This document shows positions 18,643-27,383 of a stretch of DNA of 64,000 bases, in pieces. The notes beneath the pieces were generated by a model. It worked only from the letters and a program-made list of their open reading frames with translations, had not been told where the DNA came from and made no database searches. A program made the position numbers and the translations under genes. Source of the DNA: CAIYUC01 sp963682005 (GTDB lineage Bacteria; Bacteroidota; Bacteroidia; Bacteroidales; FEN-979); the NCBI GenBank assembly GCA_963682005.1, contig OY820914.1, forward strand, positions 2,294,001 to 2,358,000, written 5' to 3'. Position 1 is the first letter of the stretch. Every line of letters begins with the position of its first letter.

Positions 18643-19260
18643 ATGAAAACAAAATTAATTCTTTTCATTTTTGCAGCGTCAGCGCTGATTTCGTCATCAT
18701 GTACGAAATATCCTCCGACATCGGACAGGCTGCTTGAGGATCTTGCTGTTGTTACGCAGTATGATACCAAGGTCAATTTCAACAATTATAAGACCTACTG
18801 GATAATGCCGTTTATCACGAAAGTTACTGACAAAGATACTACTAACCTCACCAATGCAACTGCAACTGCTGTTCTGAACGAGATTGCAAACAATATGAAT
18901 ACAAGAGGTTTTACGAAAGTAGACACTATTACAAATGCAGATTTTATGATCCAGGTGGTTTTCTACCAGAATACCTATGTCTATACCTACTCCTATTACC
19001 CGTATTATCCTTACTATTGGGGAGGATATTATCCATACTATCCTTATTACCCGACCTATTATTCTTCTTATACAGCAGGAACAGCCAATATTGAGCTGAT
19101 CGATCGCAAGTATCCGAATACAGTTAATAATACATATGCTATAAGATGGAATGCATACATACGTGGTCTTTTGACAGGAAACCATACCACCGCTGAAATT
19201 ACAGGCAGCGTTGACCAGGCCTTTACCCAGACTCCACAGTTAGCAACCACCCACAATTAA
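18643..19260 (+). CDS. DUF4136 lipoprotein with Tyr-rich insert
   Basis: 205 aa. The lipobox ends SSSC at Cys20. The YDTKVNFNNYKTYWI segment and an ADFMIQVVFYQ strand are the hallmarks of DUF4136, a periplasmic or outer-membrane lipoprotein family of unknown function. Residues about 108-143 are a striking run rich in tyrosine and proline (YYPYYPYYWGGYY pattern), often seen as a shorter insert in this family. It is followed 21 nt later by an outer-membrane barrel gene on the same strand, with a shared terminator after that gene, so the two form an operon. Confidence 0.8.
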   Translation: MKTKLILFIFAASALISSSCTKYPPTSDRLLEDLAVVTQYDTKVNFNNYKTYWIMPFITKVTDKDTTNLTNATATAVLNEIANNMNTRGFTKVDTITNADFMIQVVFYQNTYVYTYSYYPYYPYYWGGYYPYYPYYPTYYSSYTAGTANIELIDRKYPNTVNNTYAIRWNAYIRGLLTGNHTTAEITGSVDQAFTQTPQLATTHN

Positions 19261-19281
19261 TCATCCTAAAAAGTAACAGAC

Positions 19282-19932
19282 ATGAAAAAGATAGTTTCAA
19301 TTTTATTCGCAGTTCTTTTGTTTGCTTTGGTATCAAATGGCCAGGAAAAAGCAGCACTGGGTTTCAAGCCATCTTCCTATTATACATTCTCATGGAACAA
19401 TACCTTTCCGATCGGTGATTTTAACAAATGGGTAAGCCAGCCGAGCATGGCAGGGTTTGACTTAGGAGGCCGCTACTTCCTGCCGGCAAACAACATTGCA
19501 GTCGGTTTTAACATCTGCTGGCAGCGTGTTTCAAAGGAATATGACCATGAAACGTTTACCCAACCCGATAAAGGGCTTGCGATCAATGCCACGAACTACC
19601 GCTTTACCTGGATGGTTCCCTTCCAGGCAGTCATTGCCTACCATCTGAATCCGGGCAAAATGGTTTCTCCCTACCTCGGATTGGGCATCGGCGGCGACTA
19701 TATGGAACACCACGTCCTGATACAGGAATATGATATTTATGAAACTTACTGGGATTTTTCTCTTACACCCGAAATCGGTGTGCTGGCAAAGTTCGGGAAC
19801 TTCTCAAACTGGGGAGCCCTCGTGGCGTTCAATTATAAATGGACAACCAACCACATTGATATCTATAACGATAAATCAAAATCCCTCCAGATGCTGAATC
19901 TGAAGGTCGGCCTCGCTTATATTATCAGGTAA
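19282..19932 (+). CDS. small outer-membrane beta-barrel protein
   Basis: 216 aa with a signal peptide (1-20, ending SNGQ). Alternating hydrophobic/polar strands with aromatic ends (YYTFSWNNTFPIGDFNKWV, AVIAYHLNPGKMVSPYLGLGIGGDY, WGALVAFNYKW) and a short final strand are typical of the eight-strand OmpA-like barrels of Bacteroidota (PF13505-type). The function is not known. It is the last gene of the operon with the DUF4136 lipoprotein; a terminator begins 56 nt after its stop. Confidence 0.7.
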   Translation: MKKIVSILFAVLLFALVSNGQEKAALGFKPSSYYTFSWNNTFPIGDFNKWVSQPSMAGFDLGGRYFLPANNIAVGFNICWQRVSKEYDHETFTQPDKGLAINATNYRFTWMVPFQAVIAYHLNPGKMVSPYLGLGIGGDYMEHHVLIQEYDIYETYWDFSLTPEIGVLAKFGNFSNWGALVAFNYKWTTNHIDIYNDKSKSLQMLNLKVGLAYIIR

Positions 19933-19987
19933 GGTTGATTCCGGCAGGTAATTTTACCGGCGAACAATTAACATTCTTTTGTGCAGG

Positions 19988-20024
19988 AAGCCGTCCCGAA
20001 AGGGCGGCTTTCTTTATTTCTTTT
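19988..20024 (+). terminator. rho-independent terminator after the DUF4136/barrel operon
   Basis: AAGCCGTCCC-GAAA-GGGCGGCTT stem with one bulged T, followed by a T-rich tail (TTCTTTATTTC). It overlaps the last codons of the convergent gene at 20014. Confidence 0.75.
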
Positions 20025-21753
20025 TTTTCGTACCTGCCTTTTTCAGTTCCTTCTGCTCTTTCTTGTTGATCCCGATCGTCGATTTGATCCCGCTGAAAGT
20101 GCTTTTCCAGAGGAAGTTGAAAATACTTTTGTGCTTGTCGCGCTCAAAATATACGATCCCCTGTGTGAATTTGCCGTTCTTGGGATTTTCATTCTTTACA
20201 TACACATTCGCTGCCCAGCTGATGGTCCCTGATTTGATCCTGTTCCAGGTGGATTGTTCGGTTGCATTCATTTTAATCTGGAGATCCTTATAATAGAAAT
20301 CCATCTTACCCATAGCCTTATCGTCATCAGCCTTCACAGCAGTCATGATCATTTTTTCTGCTTTTCCGGAGGTGACCTCGGCGGGAAACAGCTTTGTAAG
20401 CATGGGGTTGATTTCCGTAAGATCCAGGTTGGTAAGCATGGCTGAAAATGTAAACGCATCTTTCTTTGCACCGAGTGGGATATCGATGCCGGCATTCAGC
20501 AATCCTTTTCCCATCAGGTACATCGAAGCACTGACTTTCATTACAGCCCCTTGCTGTACCAGCACGGAATCATTGGTGATGCCGTAAATGGTCCCATTCA
20601 TCTTGTCGAAGAAAAGGGAACCGGGATCCTCACCAACCTGTTCCGAATAGGTTACTTTGCCATTCGTCAGCTTCACCGTATCGATCTTTATGTACCCTTT
20701 CGACTTTAGCAGCCCCTGTTGCGGCAGAAGGGGCTTGAAATCGGGGCGCATCGGCACACGCTTGTCACGATAGTCGTCAACAACCAGACCGTCGACCAGG
20801 ACAGTTCCGGCAATGAACTTCCGGTTGACCAGCAGCTGACGCAGATCCAGGTTCTGCAAAGATACCTTTCCGATGCTGATCTCCATCCGGTCCATCTGGT
20901 AGCCCAGGGTCCGGCTGAAATCTTTCCTGGAATAGTTCGGTGTGATCTTCAGGTTGCTCACCGACAGGAGAGATTTCCCTGTGGATAAATTTATTTCACC
21001 CGGGGCGATCGTATACATCCCGTTTTTTGTTTTCAATACAATCCCCTTCAACCCGATCCGGATATCATCCGTATTCAGGATCCGTTGAATGCCCTTGTGT
21101 GTGGAATCGACAAGCAGATTATCGAACGCGATATCAATCACAGGAACCATGAACTTTTCAGCCGGTTGTTTTGACTGGTCATCGATGGTCAGTTTCCCTT
21201 TCTCCAGCCTTATTTCATGGACGCACAGGGATTGAAGCCCTTTGGGCAAAGGAATGGCCAGCATCCTGGGATTTGAAGCCTGCTTTTCTGCTTTTGTTGA
21301 GGCTCTTTTCAGGATGATCGTCAGTTCCGGTGCGTTGATCAGGATCTTCCCGATATCGACTTTCCTGTTGATCAGGATATCCCTGATGCTGAAACCCCTG
21401 ACCTGGAATTTCGAGATCCTTGCATCGATCAGCATAGGTGCCAGCGTATCCGTTTTTGAGCGTTTGGCATAAAGTGCGGTATCCGGTACCAGGTGTAATC
21501 CCAGCAGGTTGATCCTTCCGTTCAGCAGGTTGATGCTGAGCCTTTGCAATTCAAGATGGTATATTCCTTTGGACGAGGAGGCAACTGTTTTTATAAGGTA
21601 ATCCTTCAGCAGGTTATTGCCCTTGTAATAAATATAGATGGAAGCACCACCAAATGCCAGGATCACAAAGAGGATGAGGCTCAGAAAGATTTTAAGGATG
21701 ATCCGGAACCACCTTTTCTTCCGCAGGGTTCCTGGCGTGCTTTGTTTTTCCAT
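20014..21753 (-). CDS. AsmA/DUF748-like envelope protein
   Basis: 579 aa. It has one N-terminal membrane helix (about 17-42) and a large periplasmic region of repeating beta-strands (LELQRLSINLLNGRINLLGL, ISKFQVRGFSIRD, KGYIKIDTVKLTNGKVTY), the pattern of AsmA-like and DUF748 bridge proteins that span or line the periplasm and are linked to lipid transport. The C-terminus is very basic (KKEQKELKKAGTKKKK). It is a single gene: the tRNA and its terminator lie upstream and a convergent operon downstream. The family role is known only in outline, and the cargo here is unknown. Confidence 0.65.
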   Translation of the reverse strand: MEKQSTPGTLRKKRWFRIILKIFLSLILFVILAFGGASIYIYYKGNNLLKDYLIKTVASSSKGIYHLELQRLSINLLNGRINLLGLHLVPDTALYAKRSKTDTLAPMLIDARISKFQVRGFSIRDILINRKVDIGKILINAPELTIILKRASTKAEKQASNPRMLAIPLPKGLQSLCVHEIRLEKGKLTIDDQSKQPAEKFMVPVIDIAFDNLLVDSTHKGIQRILNTDDIRIGLKGIVLKTKNGMYTIAPGEINLSTGKSLLSVSNLKITPNYSRKDFSRTLGYQMDRMEISIGKVSLQNLDLRQLLVNRKFIAGTVLVDGLVVDDYRDKRVPMRPDFKPLLPQQGLLKSKGYIKIDTVKLTNGKVTYSEQVGEDPGSLFFDKMNGTIYGITNDSVLVQQGAVMKVSASMYLMGKGLLNAGIDIPLGAKKDAFTFSAMLTNLDLTEINPMLTKLFPAEVTSGKAEKMIMTAVKADDDKAMGKMDFYYKDLQIKMNATEQSTWNRIKSGTISWAANVYVKNENPKNGKFTQGIVYFERDKHKSIFNFLWKSTFSGIKSTIGINKKEQKELKKAGTKKKK

Positions 21754-21978
21754 GTTGCTCGTTTTTGATTTTTAAACCTTTAAGATGTTTTCCGGAAAGC
21801 AATGAATTAGCTAATATATGAATATTAATGGGGTGTCAGTATACCTGATAATCAGTATTTTTGAAAAAATATTATTGACGGAACAAGGTAAGTGTAGAGT
21901 GAAAAGGTAAAAGTGAAAAGTTAATTTTTCATTCTTGATTTTTAATTTTGTTCTCCCTATGTGCTTCCAATCAACAAA

Positions 21979-22011
21979 AAACCCATGTAATGTATTAAAT
22001 TACACGGGTTT
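21979..22011 (-). terminator. bidirectional-looking terminator after tRNA-Arg
   Basis: Arms AAACCCATGTAAT (21979-21991) and ATTACACGGGTTT (21999-22011) pair over 13 bp with one G.U. T-runs occur on both sides, and the minus-strand run TTTTTTG follows the tRNA direction. Upstream, 21754-21978 holds only AT-rich sequence with GTGAAAAGG-like repeats at about 21895-21920. Confidence 0.8.
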
Positions 22012-22024
22012 TTTATTTGATCTG

Positions 22025-22098
22025 TGACTCCGAAGGGACTCGAACCCCCAACCAACAGAACCGGAATCTGCCATTCTATCCAATTGAACTACGGAGCC
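22025..22098 (-). tRNA. tRNA-Arg (anticodon CCG)
   Basis: 74 nt. On the minus strand it starts GGCTCCG and ends CGGAGTC-A, giving a 7-bp acceptor with one G.T pair. D arm GTTC...GAAT; anticodon stem GCAGA/TCTGT with loop TTCCGGT, so the anticodon is CCG reading CGG. T arm is GGGGG-TTCGAGT-CCCTT. No CCA is encoded. A TACCTTTG box lies 8 nt upstream and a terminator 13 nt downstream, so it is a complete single-gene unit. Confidence 0.95.
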
Positions 22099-22106
22099 AG
22101 TGGTGG

Positions 22107-22114
22107 CAAAGGTA
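22107..22114 (-). promoter_or_regulatory. -7 box TACCTTTG for tRNA-Arg
   Basis: On the minus strand 22114-22107 reads TACCTTTG, 8 nt before the mature tRNA 5' end. This fixes the box-to-start spacing for the other promoters in the window. Beyond it, 22157-22185 holds a 9-bp inverted repeat (ACACAATAG / CTATTGTGT) and 22219-22264 an ACCACAGAGATCACAG-type short repeat. Confidence 0.7.
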
Positions 22115-22275
22115 ATAAATTTCCGGCAAAATTCAGTTGTTTTTGAACCCCTGTTGACACAATAGTTCACTTCAGCCTATTGTGTTCTATTTGCCTAATG
22201 TGGTGGAATTGAAAATCATAACCACAGAGATCACAGCGTTTTTACGGAGAACACGGAGAAAAACAATACGTAAAA

Positions 22276-23331
22276 TTATTGAATGATCTTCTTTGATGGC
22301 TTATACCGTCTCCAGAATTTGTACCGGGTAAATGAGGAATAATAGAACAGTTCGCGGATCACCGGGATCCGCAATAAATAATGATACAGGCGGTAGGAGA
22401 GAACCATTGCCACAAAGGTAAGCCCCCAGCCTGTGATCGAGACGGCAAGGTCTATCCAGCCATTCCTTGCTGGGATTGTGATAAGCCGTCCTACTCCCTG
22501 CCAGAACCATGCAATAAGAAACATGTTCAGCAGGATCATCATCCCGATGATATAGCCGTGGCCGGTCTCAATGGCCCGTTCAGGGCAGTCATTCATGCAC
22601 CGCATGCAACTTTCGCAACGATACGACCAGAAGGGCCGGCCATCGACCTTCAGAATGGCTTTCACCGGGCAGTTATTGATGCAGAGATCACAATTTGTGC
22701 ATTTATTGCTGGCATAAAATGATTTGGCGATAATAAACCGCCCTACGAAAAAATACCCGAGACTGACGGGACTGATGAGGATGTCCTGTACGATGTCGCG
22801 GAAAGCTGTATAAACGTGTTTCCCGTCAAGGATCCTGTTTGCAAATGAGAGGGTGATCCTTTTACACCGTTCATAGATCGATGCTGCCACTTTTTCTTTT
22901 ACGCCCGGATGAAGGGATATCCAGTTCGACGGCAGGTCGATCGATCTCAGACCGGCAATCCTATACCCTTTGATCAGCAAAACAAGAGCGGCAAGCCACA
23001 GGGCGAGCCCACTCAACCCGGGAATGAACCATTTCGACAGCTTCAGCCCTGCACGGGTATTCATCAGGAAAACTCGGGACCCTTTCGATCGTGGAAACCT
23101 GAATATAAAATAAACCATGGCCGGCGGATAATTGAAGCCATGTGTCGGAGAGATAAAGCCGATCAATGAGCCTGGCGCGGGAGGCGGAATGTGCTTCCTG
23201 TCAATTCTGGCAATGTCGATGACCTCGACGGGTCTTCCCCTGGAAGCGGCAGCTTCAGAGAACCAGCGGGCCACATTTCGGGCGTTTCCTGTACCGGAGA
23301 AGAAGTAAATGAGGACCGGGAAATCCAGCAT
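22276..23331 (-). CDS. EFR1-type flavodoxin/4Fe-4S ferredoxin membrane protein
   Basis: 351 aa. It starts with a flavodoxin-like FMN fold (FSGTGN, 11-16; SPTHGFNYPP near 61-70). A membrane segment lies at about 105-122. Two 4Fe-4S ferredoxin motifs follow: Cys211, 214, 217, 221 and Cys239, 242, 245, 249. A C-terminal membrane pair spans about 258-315. The EFR1 architecture suggests an electron-transfer protein of anaerobes; its donor and acceptor are unknown. It is a single gene, with repeats on both sides. Spacing of the two cluster motifs is normal and no cysteine is missing. Confidence 0.85.
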   Translation of the reverse strand: MLDFPVLIYFFSGTGNARNVARWFSEAAASRGRPVEVIDIARIDRKHIPPPAPGSLIGFISPTHGFNYPPAMVYFIFRFPRSKGSRVFLMNTRAGLKLSKWFIPGLSGLALWLAALVLLIKGYRIAGLRSIDLPSNWISLHPGVKEKVAASIYERCKRITLSFANRILDGKHVYTAFRDIVQDILISPVSLGYFFVGRFIIAKSFYASNKCTNCDLCINNCPVKAILKVDGRPFWSYRCESCMRCMNDCPERAIETGHGYIIGMMILLNMFLIAWFWQGVGRLITIPARNGWIDLAVSITGWGLTFVAMVLSYRLYHYLLRIPVIRELFYYSSFTRYKFWRRYKPSKKIIQ

Positions 23332-23363
23332 TAACGGAGTGTTTTGTGTTTGGATATCATTAA

Positions 23364-23424
23364 ACTACCTCACCCCCCTCTTCCCTCTCCATAAAAAAGA
23401 GGGAAAGATTCGGAGTGAGGTAGT
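23364..23424. repeat. intergenic palindrome between EFR1 and C25 genes
   Basis: Outer arms ACTACCTCAC (23364-23373) and GTGAGGTAGT (23415-23424) are a perfect 10-bp match. Inner CTTCCCTCT pairs with AGAGGGAAAG imperfectly. It lies just after the C25 gene's stop in transcription order (minus strand), where it could end or stabilise that mRNA. Confidence 0.7.
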
Positions 23425-23459
23425 CTGGTATATTTCACCTGTTCTTCCCGACAGTGGGT

Positions 23460-26400
23460 CTATCTACCGATTACAACCTTTTCCGTAAGTGTTGTTTCGG
23501 TTCCTTTCACCTTAAGGAAATAGATGCCATTGGGCTGGGAAGTGAGATCAAACGATTTCGTCAGCTTCCCGCTCACAGGTATGTTGCTCTCGGAAGAGAT
23601 CAGCGTACCGATCGTATTGTAAAGCTCGATGCTTACCACGTCTTCTTTCAAGGATGTAAGGTTCAACCTGAAAATCCCTCTTGAAGGATTCGGCAGGATT
23701 GAACAACTCAGTTTGCTTCCTTTTTGCTGAATGGAAGATGCAACATCGACAAGGATGTAATTTGGCTTTGCCATGGTATCCTGGCCTGCACCGTTGTTGA
23801 TGATAAGCTGAACATCATAGGTTCCGGTATTGAAATAGGTCACCGAAGGATTCTGCTCGGTTGATGTTGATGGAGTTCCCCCCGGGAAGCTCCAGTTCCA
23901 GCTGGTAACGCCACCGGTCGAATAATCGGTGAAGTTCACGGTCCCGCCCGGTGTTGTGGCAGTCGGGAATCCCATGAAATTTGCCATCAGCGGCGGAGGC
24001 TGGATTCCGAAGAAGTTGAGGTATTGCTCCATAAGATTGGCTAAAGTTGAAGGGAACGTTCCATCTGCAAGGCCTCCGAACTCGAACGATGCCCCAATGG
24101 TCTTGTATGTTCCTGCATCATGTGCAATGGCATTATCATACACAGGTGCCTGGTTTTTGAAAATAGGGTATGCGGGAGTGATGGCTGTTATATGATCAGC
24201 CATGTTGTTGTCGCCGGTGTAATTGAAGTTCATCCCAGCAGTCAGGGTGGAGGTATATCCGAGGATATTTGCAAGATCTCCCGAGCCATCAGCAGTTCCG
24301 TTGATGTTGAACAGTGTATGTACAGCTGTTTGCTGATCATAAGCCCACGTATCTTCCCCTTCCATGTAAAGCCTTCCGCCACTGTTCAGATAATCTGCAA
24401 GTTTCTGTCCATCGGAATTCGACAGGACCGTATTATCAGGATAAGTGCCAAGACAAACAAAAACGGAGGAATATTCGGTCATTACATCCGGGATGCTGGC
24501 CGTTGAATATTCGGCGTTCAGATCAAGGGCCTCAATGGCCGTTTTCATAACCGGACCCGAATTTGTATTTCCATCAAAATCTATGATCAGAACGGGGATT
24601 TTTCCAATGACGAGGTCAAAGTTGCCGCTGCCTGATATGTTTAAGTCTGCTGAAATCTGTAACATGAATGGGGCCGTCTGGCCTTCCGGTGCTGACGGAT
24701 CAACCTGGATGGAGAACAATTTATAAGAACTGTTGCCTCCAAGGAGGTTGCCATATGTTTCATTGTCTTCCGTTATCGTTACATACGGGTTTATGGAAAC
24801 GAGGTGACCAACGACGTTGTACGCTTCGGCAGATCCGCTGTTGGAGATAAAGATCTTCAGATAAGCCGTTTCTCCCGGGTCGAGGCGACCGTTGTTGTTG
24901 CCGGTCGAATCCTTGACGATCACAGATCCAAGTGTCAGTAATGGTGCATGCCCGGCAATGCTGAAACTTGAATTCCAGGTCAGGGTTCCGTCGGCTGATA
25001 TGACATCAAAATAGATCACGTGAGCATCGGGAATGTGGTTTGAAGTATGGAATGCAAATGCATCAGGAACTGATTTTACCTGGCCGGGCGTCAAAACGCC
25101 ATATGATTCCGCTGAATCTGAAAGAGAAACATAAGGATCGGTTGTTCTTACCTTCACATTCAGGTTTGTTGTGTTTTCAACCCCGACATTCTTCACGGAG
25201 ACAGAAAGGAGTATATTTTCGCTGTAATCCACAAGGTCATTGTTGTTGCCTGTCGTATCGTTTGCATGATTGGCATAATAAATTACATACGGTCCGCTTG
25301 GTGCGATCACAAGGATGTCTGCCATGTAAGGCAGATGGTTGTAACCTGTTACCACAAGATGAACGGTGTCGCTTGGAGACTGAACAGGAGGGAAGTTCAG
25401 CGTAACGGAATTATTGTCTACAACACCTGTTGCCAATAATGAGTCGTGCATTGAAACGGTAGCCCGTGCCCCGTTGTAGTTGCAGGTAACCGTCAGGGAA
25501 CTTGCACCCACAACGAGGGTGGCTTCGTGAGAAACGGTCAATGTTGCCGGATTGTCCGTCCGGACCTGAAGGGTAGGATCGCCGAATATCGTCCAGGTGT
25601 CGGCCATGTTGGCGCCGTCGGAACCATAGGATTCGATCATCTTTGCACAGCCATTCAGCGAAATTCCCCCAAACGTCCTTTTAATGTTGGTGGGGTAGGA
25701 TTCTGCAAGGATATCTGTCATCTCATCCTCGCCTTCCATCGGGGAGTTCCAGCTTTGGTTAATAGTGGAGCCAAAGAATGCGATGGCGCCCGTTGGCTGT
25801 CCGCCCTGGCTGGCCCGCAGCCATGCTTCTGCAAAGCAGGTCCCGCTGGCGAAATCGCCGTTGACACATGCCACAGACCAGATGAATGGAAGTTTTCCCT
25901 GGTTCTGGAGTTGATTTACATTGCTGTTGCTGAAACCGGTCGTACCCCAGGAAGTCTGGCTTCCATGGCCGGTATACAGTATCAGACTGGCTCCTTCATT
26001 TACGGCAGTGGTAACAAGCGAAGGGCCCGGGTTTCCGGGTGCATCGTTTCCGCCCTGTGAACCATCGAATAACTCAGGATTGGCAGTGTAGGTATATGCA
26101 AGCAATTGTGTCTGCTGATTACGGATATGCTGATAATCATATTCATTGTCATCACCGGGTCCCTGGTCAGATCCGATGCCGATCACCGATGTGAACCAGT
26201 CATCCGTAAGGAACTGAGGGGATTTTTCATAATCGATGGAGCGGTTTACCTGTGTCTGTACCTGCGCAACATTTTCGGCAGAGAAACGTCCTACAAAAAC
26301 ATCAGCATAATGGTCATTCCCGACAATATACCCATATGCATTGTCGGAAGGGCCTCCAAGACCTCCGCCGGTATTCGTCGGGATCTGCGGTCCGTCACCA

Positions 26401-27302
26401 ACGAGGAGCACAAATGTAAGCCCGTTCGCATTGTAGTAATTGGCGACATAGGTTTTTATCGCTGCCGCAGTCGTGCCGATATCCGACACATTAACAAGCT
26501 TTGTCGGGTATCCGATGGAATTCTTCCAGTTTACATAAGGGCGAACTGCATCCATGAACTGGCCGTAAGAGATCACCAGTAATTTACCATAGTCATTCAC
26601 CGGTGTATAATCCGCATTGTTGTAATTCAGGAATTCCTTCTGGTAAACTGCAGCAAAAGGGGCATTGACACTGAAGTTTTTGTTCGTCCTGTGAAAGGGG
26701 TTAACCCCATTATCGCCTGCCTTGTAAAGCTCAACTGTCATGTCGTAATAAACACGGAGCGTTTTTGTCACCGGGTTGTACTGGAACGGATAGACCAGCA
26801 GGGTTTGTCCGCGGAGATCACGGAGGATAAACGGATCCCTTGTATCCGTAAGATCCCCCGGATAAAATTTATTTACATCGTAGGTCTTCCCGTACCGGAA
26901 TGGAACTGTGGCCGGGTCAACTGTTCTCATGATAACTCCTTTTGACGGCGCTATTTCCATGTTCTCAAAGTCCTTATAACTTGAGGATACGATCCTTGTG
27001 CTCATCCTGGCAAGGTCAGGAATGATCAGGGAGGATGCTAGCTTCGGAAGATCAGGTGATCCGGATACCTGGATGGGCGTACCGTTGCCGATGCTTACTG
27101 AATAGGCGGTGCCATGAGGTGTCTGAACCTCCCGAAGGCTGAAACCATCCATGCTGAAATGAACGGTCGACCTTTCAATGCTTGAAGACACCAGCTGTAT
27201 CTTTGCAGGTGACTGGACATCTGAACGGATATTTATCCAATTGGAACTGATGCCGGAGAAGGTGAGTACCAGCAGAAATAATGGTAAAAGGGCTTTTTTC
27301 AT
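23460..27302 (-). CDS. gingipain-type (C25) cysteine peptidase with GATase-like, PKD and T9SS domains
   Basis: 1280 aa. Signal peptide 1-19; propeptide-like N-terminal region to about 215; peptidase C25 domain about 230-590. The catalytic pair is His446 in YTGHGS and Cys479 in SVACVNGDF, 33 apart as in gingipains. Two CARDB/Ig-like segments (about 680-930) follow, each with a D-x-x-G-N-N-N-x-x-L/R-D motif. Then come a Rossmann/GATase-like module about 945-1130 (IIDFDGNTNSG, GGRLYMEGEDTWA), a PKD domain about 1140-1205 (FTDYSTGGVTSWNWSFPGG) and a T9SS type A sorting domain at the end. It should be exported, anchored or released at the cell surface and degrade protein. The paralogue upstream is 82 nt away. 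Confidence 0.9.
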   Translation of the reverse strand: MKKALLPLFLLVLTFSGISSNWINIRSDVQSPAKIQLVSSSIERSTVHFSMDGFSLREVQTPHGTAYSVSIGNGTPIQVSGSPDLPKLASSLIIPDLARMSTRIVSSSYKDFENMEIAPSKGVIMRTVDPATVPFRYGKTYDVNKFYPGDLTDTRDPFILRDLRGQTLLVYPFQYNPVTKTLRVYYDMTVELYKAGDNGVNPFHRTNKNFSVNAPFAAVYQKEFLNYNNADYTPVNDYGKLLVISYGQFMDAVRPYVNWKNSIGYPTKLVNVSDIGTTAAAIKTYVANYYNANGLTFVLLVGDGPQIPTNTGGGLGGPSDNAYGYIVGNDHYADVFVGRFSAENVAQVQTQVNRSIDYEKSPQFLTDDWFTSVIGIGSDQGPGDDNEYDYQHIRNQQTQLLAYTYTANPELFDGSQGGNDAPGNPGPSLVTTAVNEGASLILYTGHGSQTSWGTTGFSNSNVNQLQNQGKLPFIWSVACVNGDFASGTCFAEAWLRASQGGQPTGAIAFFGSTINQSWNSPMEGEDEMTDILAESYPTNIKRTFGGISLNGCAKMIESYGSDGANMADTWTIFGDPTLQVRTDNPATLTVSHEATLVVGASSLTVTCNYNGARATVSMHDSLLATGVVDNNSVTLNFPPVQSPSDTVHLVVTGYNHLPYMADILVIAPSGPYVIYYANHANDTTGNNNDLVDYSENILLSVSVKNVGVENTTNLNVKVRTTDPYVSLSDSAESYGVLTPGQVKSVPDAFAFHTSNHIPDAHVIYFDVISADGTLTWNSSFSIAGHAPLLTLGSVIVKDSTGNNNGRLDPGETAYLKIFISNSGSAEAYNVVGHLVSINPYVTITEDNETYGNLLGGNSSYKLFSIQVDPSAPEGQTAPFMLQISADLNISGSGNFDLVIGKIPVLIIDFDGNTNSGPVMKTAIEALDLNAEYSTASIPDVMTEYSSVFVCLGTYPDNTVLSNSDGQKLADYLNSGGRLYMEGEDTWAYDQQTAVHTLFNINGTADGSGDLANILGYTSTLTAGMNFNYTGDNNMADHITAITPAYPIFKNQAPVYDNAIAHDAGTYKTIGASFEFGGLADGTFPSTLANLMEQYLNFFGIQPPPLMANFMGFPTATTPGGTVNFTDYSTGGVTSWNWSFPGGTPSTSTEQNPSVTYFNTGTYDVQLIINNGAGQDTMAKPNYILVDVASSIQQKGSKLSCSILPNPSRGIFRLNLTSLKEDVVSIELYNTIGTLISSESNIPVSGKLTKSFDLTSQPNGIYFLKVKGTETTLTEKVVIGR

Positions 27303-27334
27303 GGGGGTTGAATGTTTAATATTTCATGACCTCT

Positions 27335-27375
27335 CCCCATCCCCTCCCCTTGAAGGGAGGGGCGAAGGGGTGGGG
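27335..27375. repeat. GC-rich hairpin between the two C25 genes
   Basis: Outer CCCCA pairs with TGGGG and inner CCCTCCC with GGGAGGG around a TTGAA loop region. It lies between the stop of the first C25 gene and the start of the second (minus strand), where it could partly stop transcription or shield the upstream mRNA. Confidence 0.65.
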
Positions 27376-27383
27376 TACTATGC

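Noticed and set aside
18697..19185. Ile-rich antisense open frame of 162 codons
   Set aside because: It is the complement of the Tyr-rich DUF4136 gene (tac/tat read as gta/ata); low-complexity artefact.
22157..22185. Inverted repeat ACACAATAG/CTATTGTGT as an insertion-sequence end
   Set aside because: Only one 9-bp pair without transposase remains or a partner; could be chance.
23460..27302. PorU sortase assignment for the C25 protein
   Set aside because: It carries a normal T9SS sorting domain and PKD/GATase-like modules, so it is a cargo protease.
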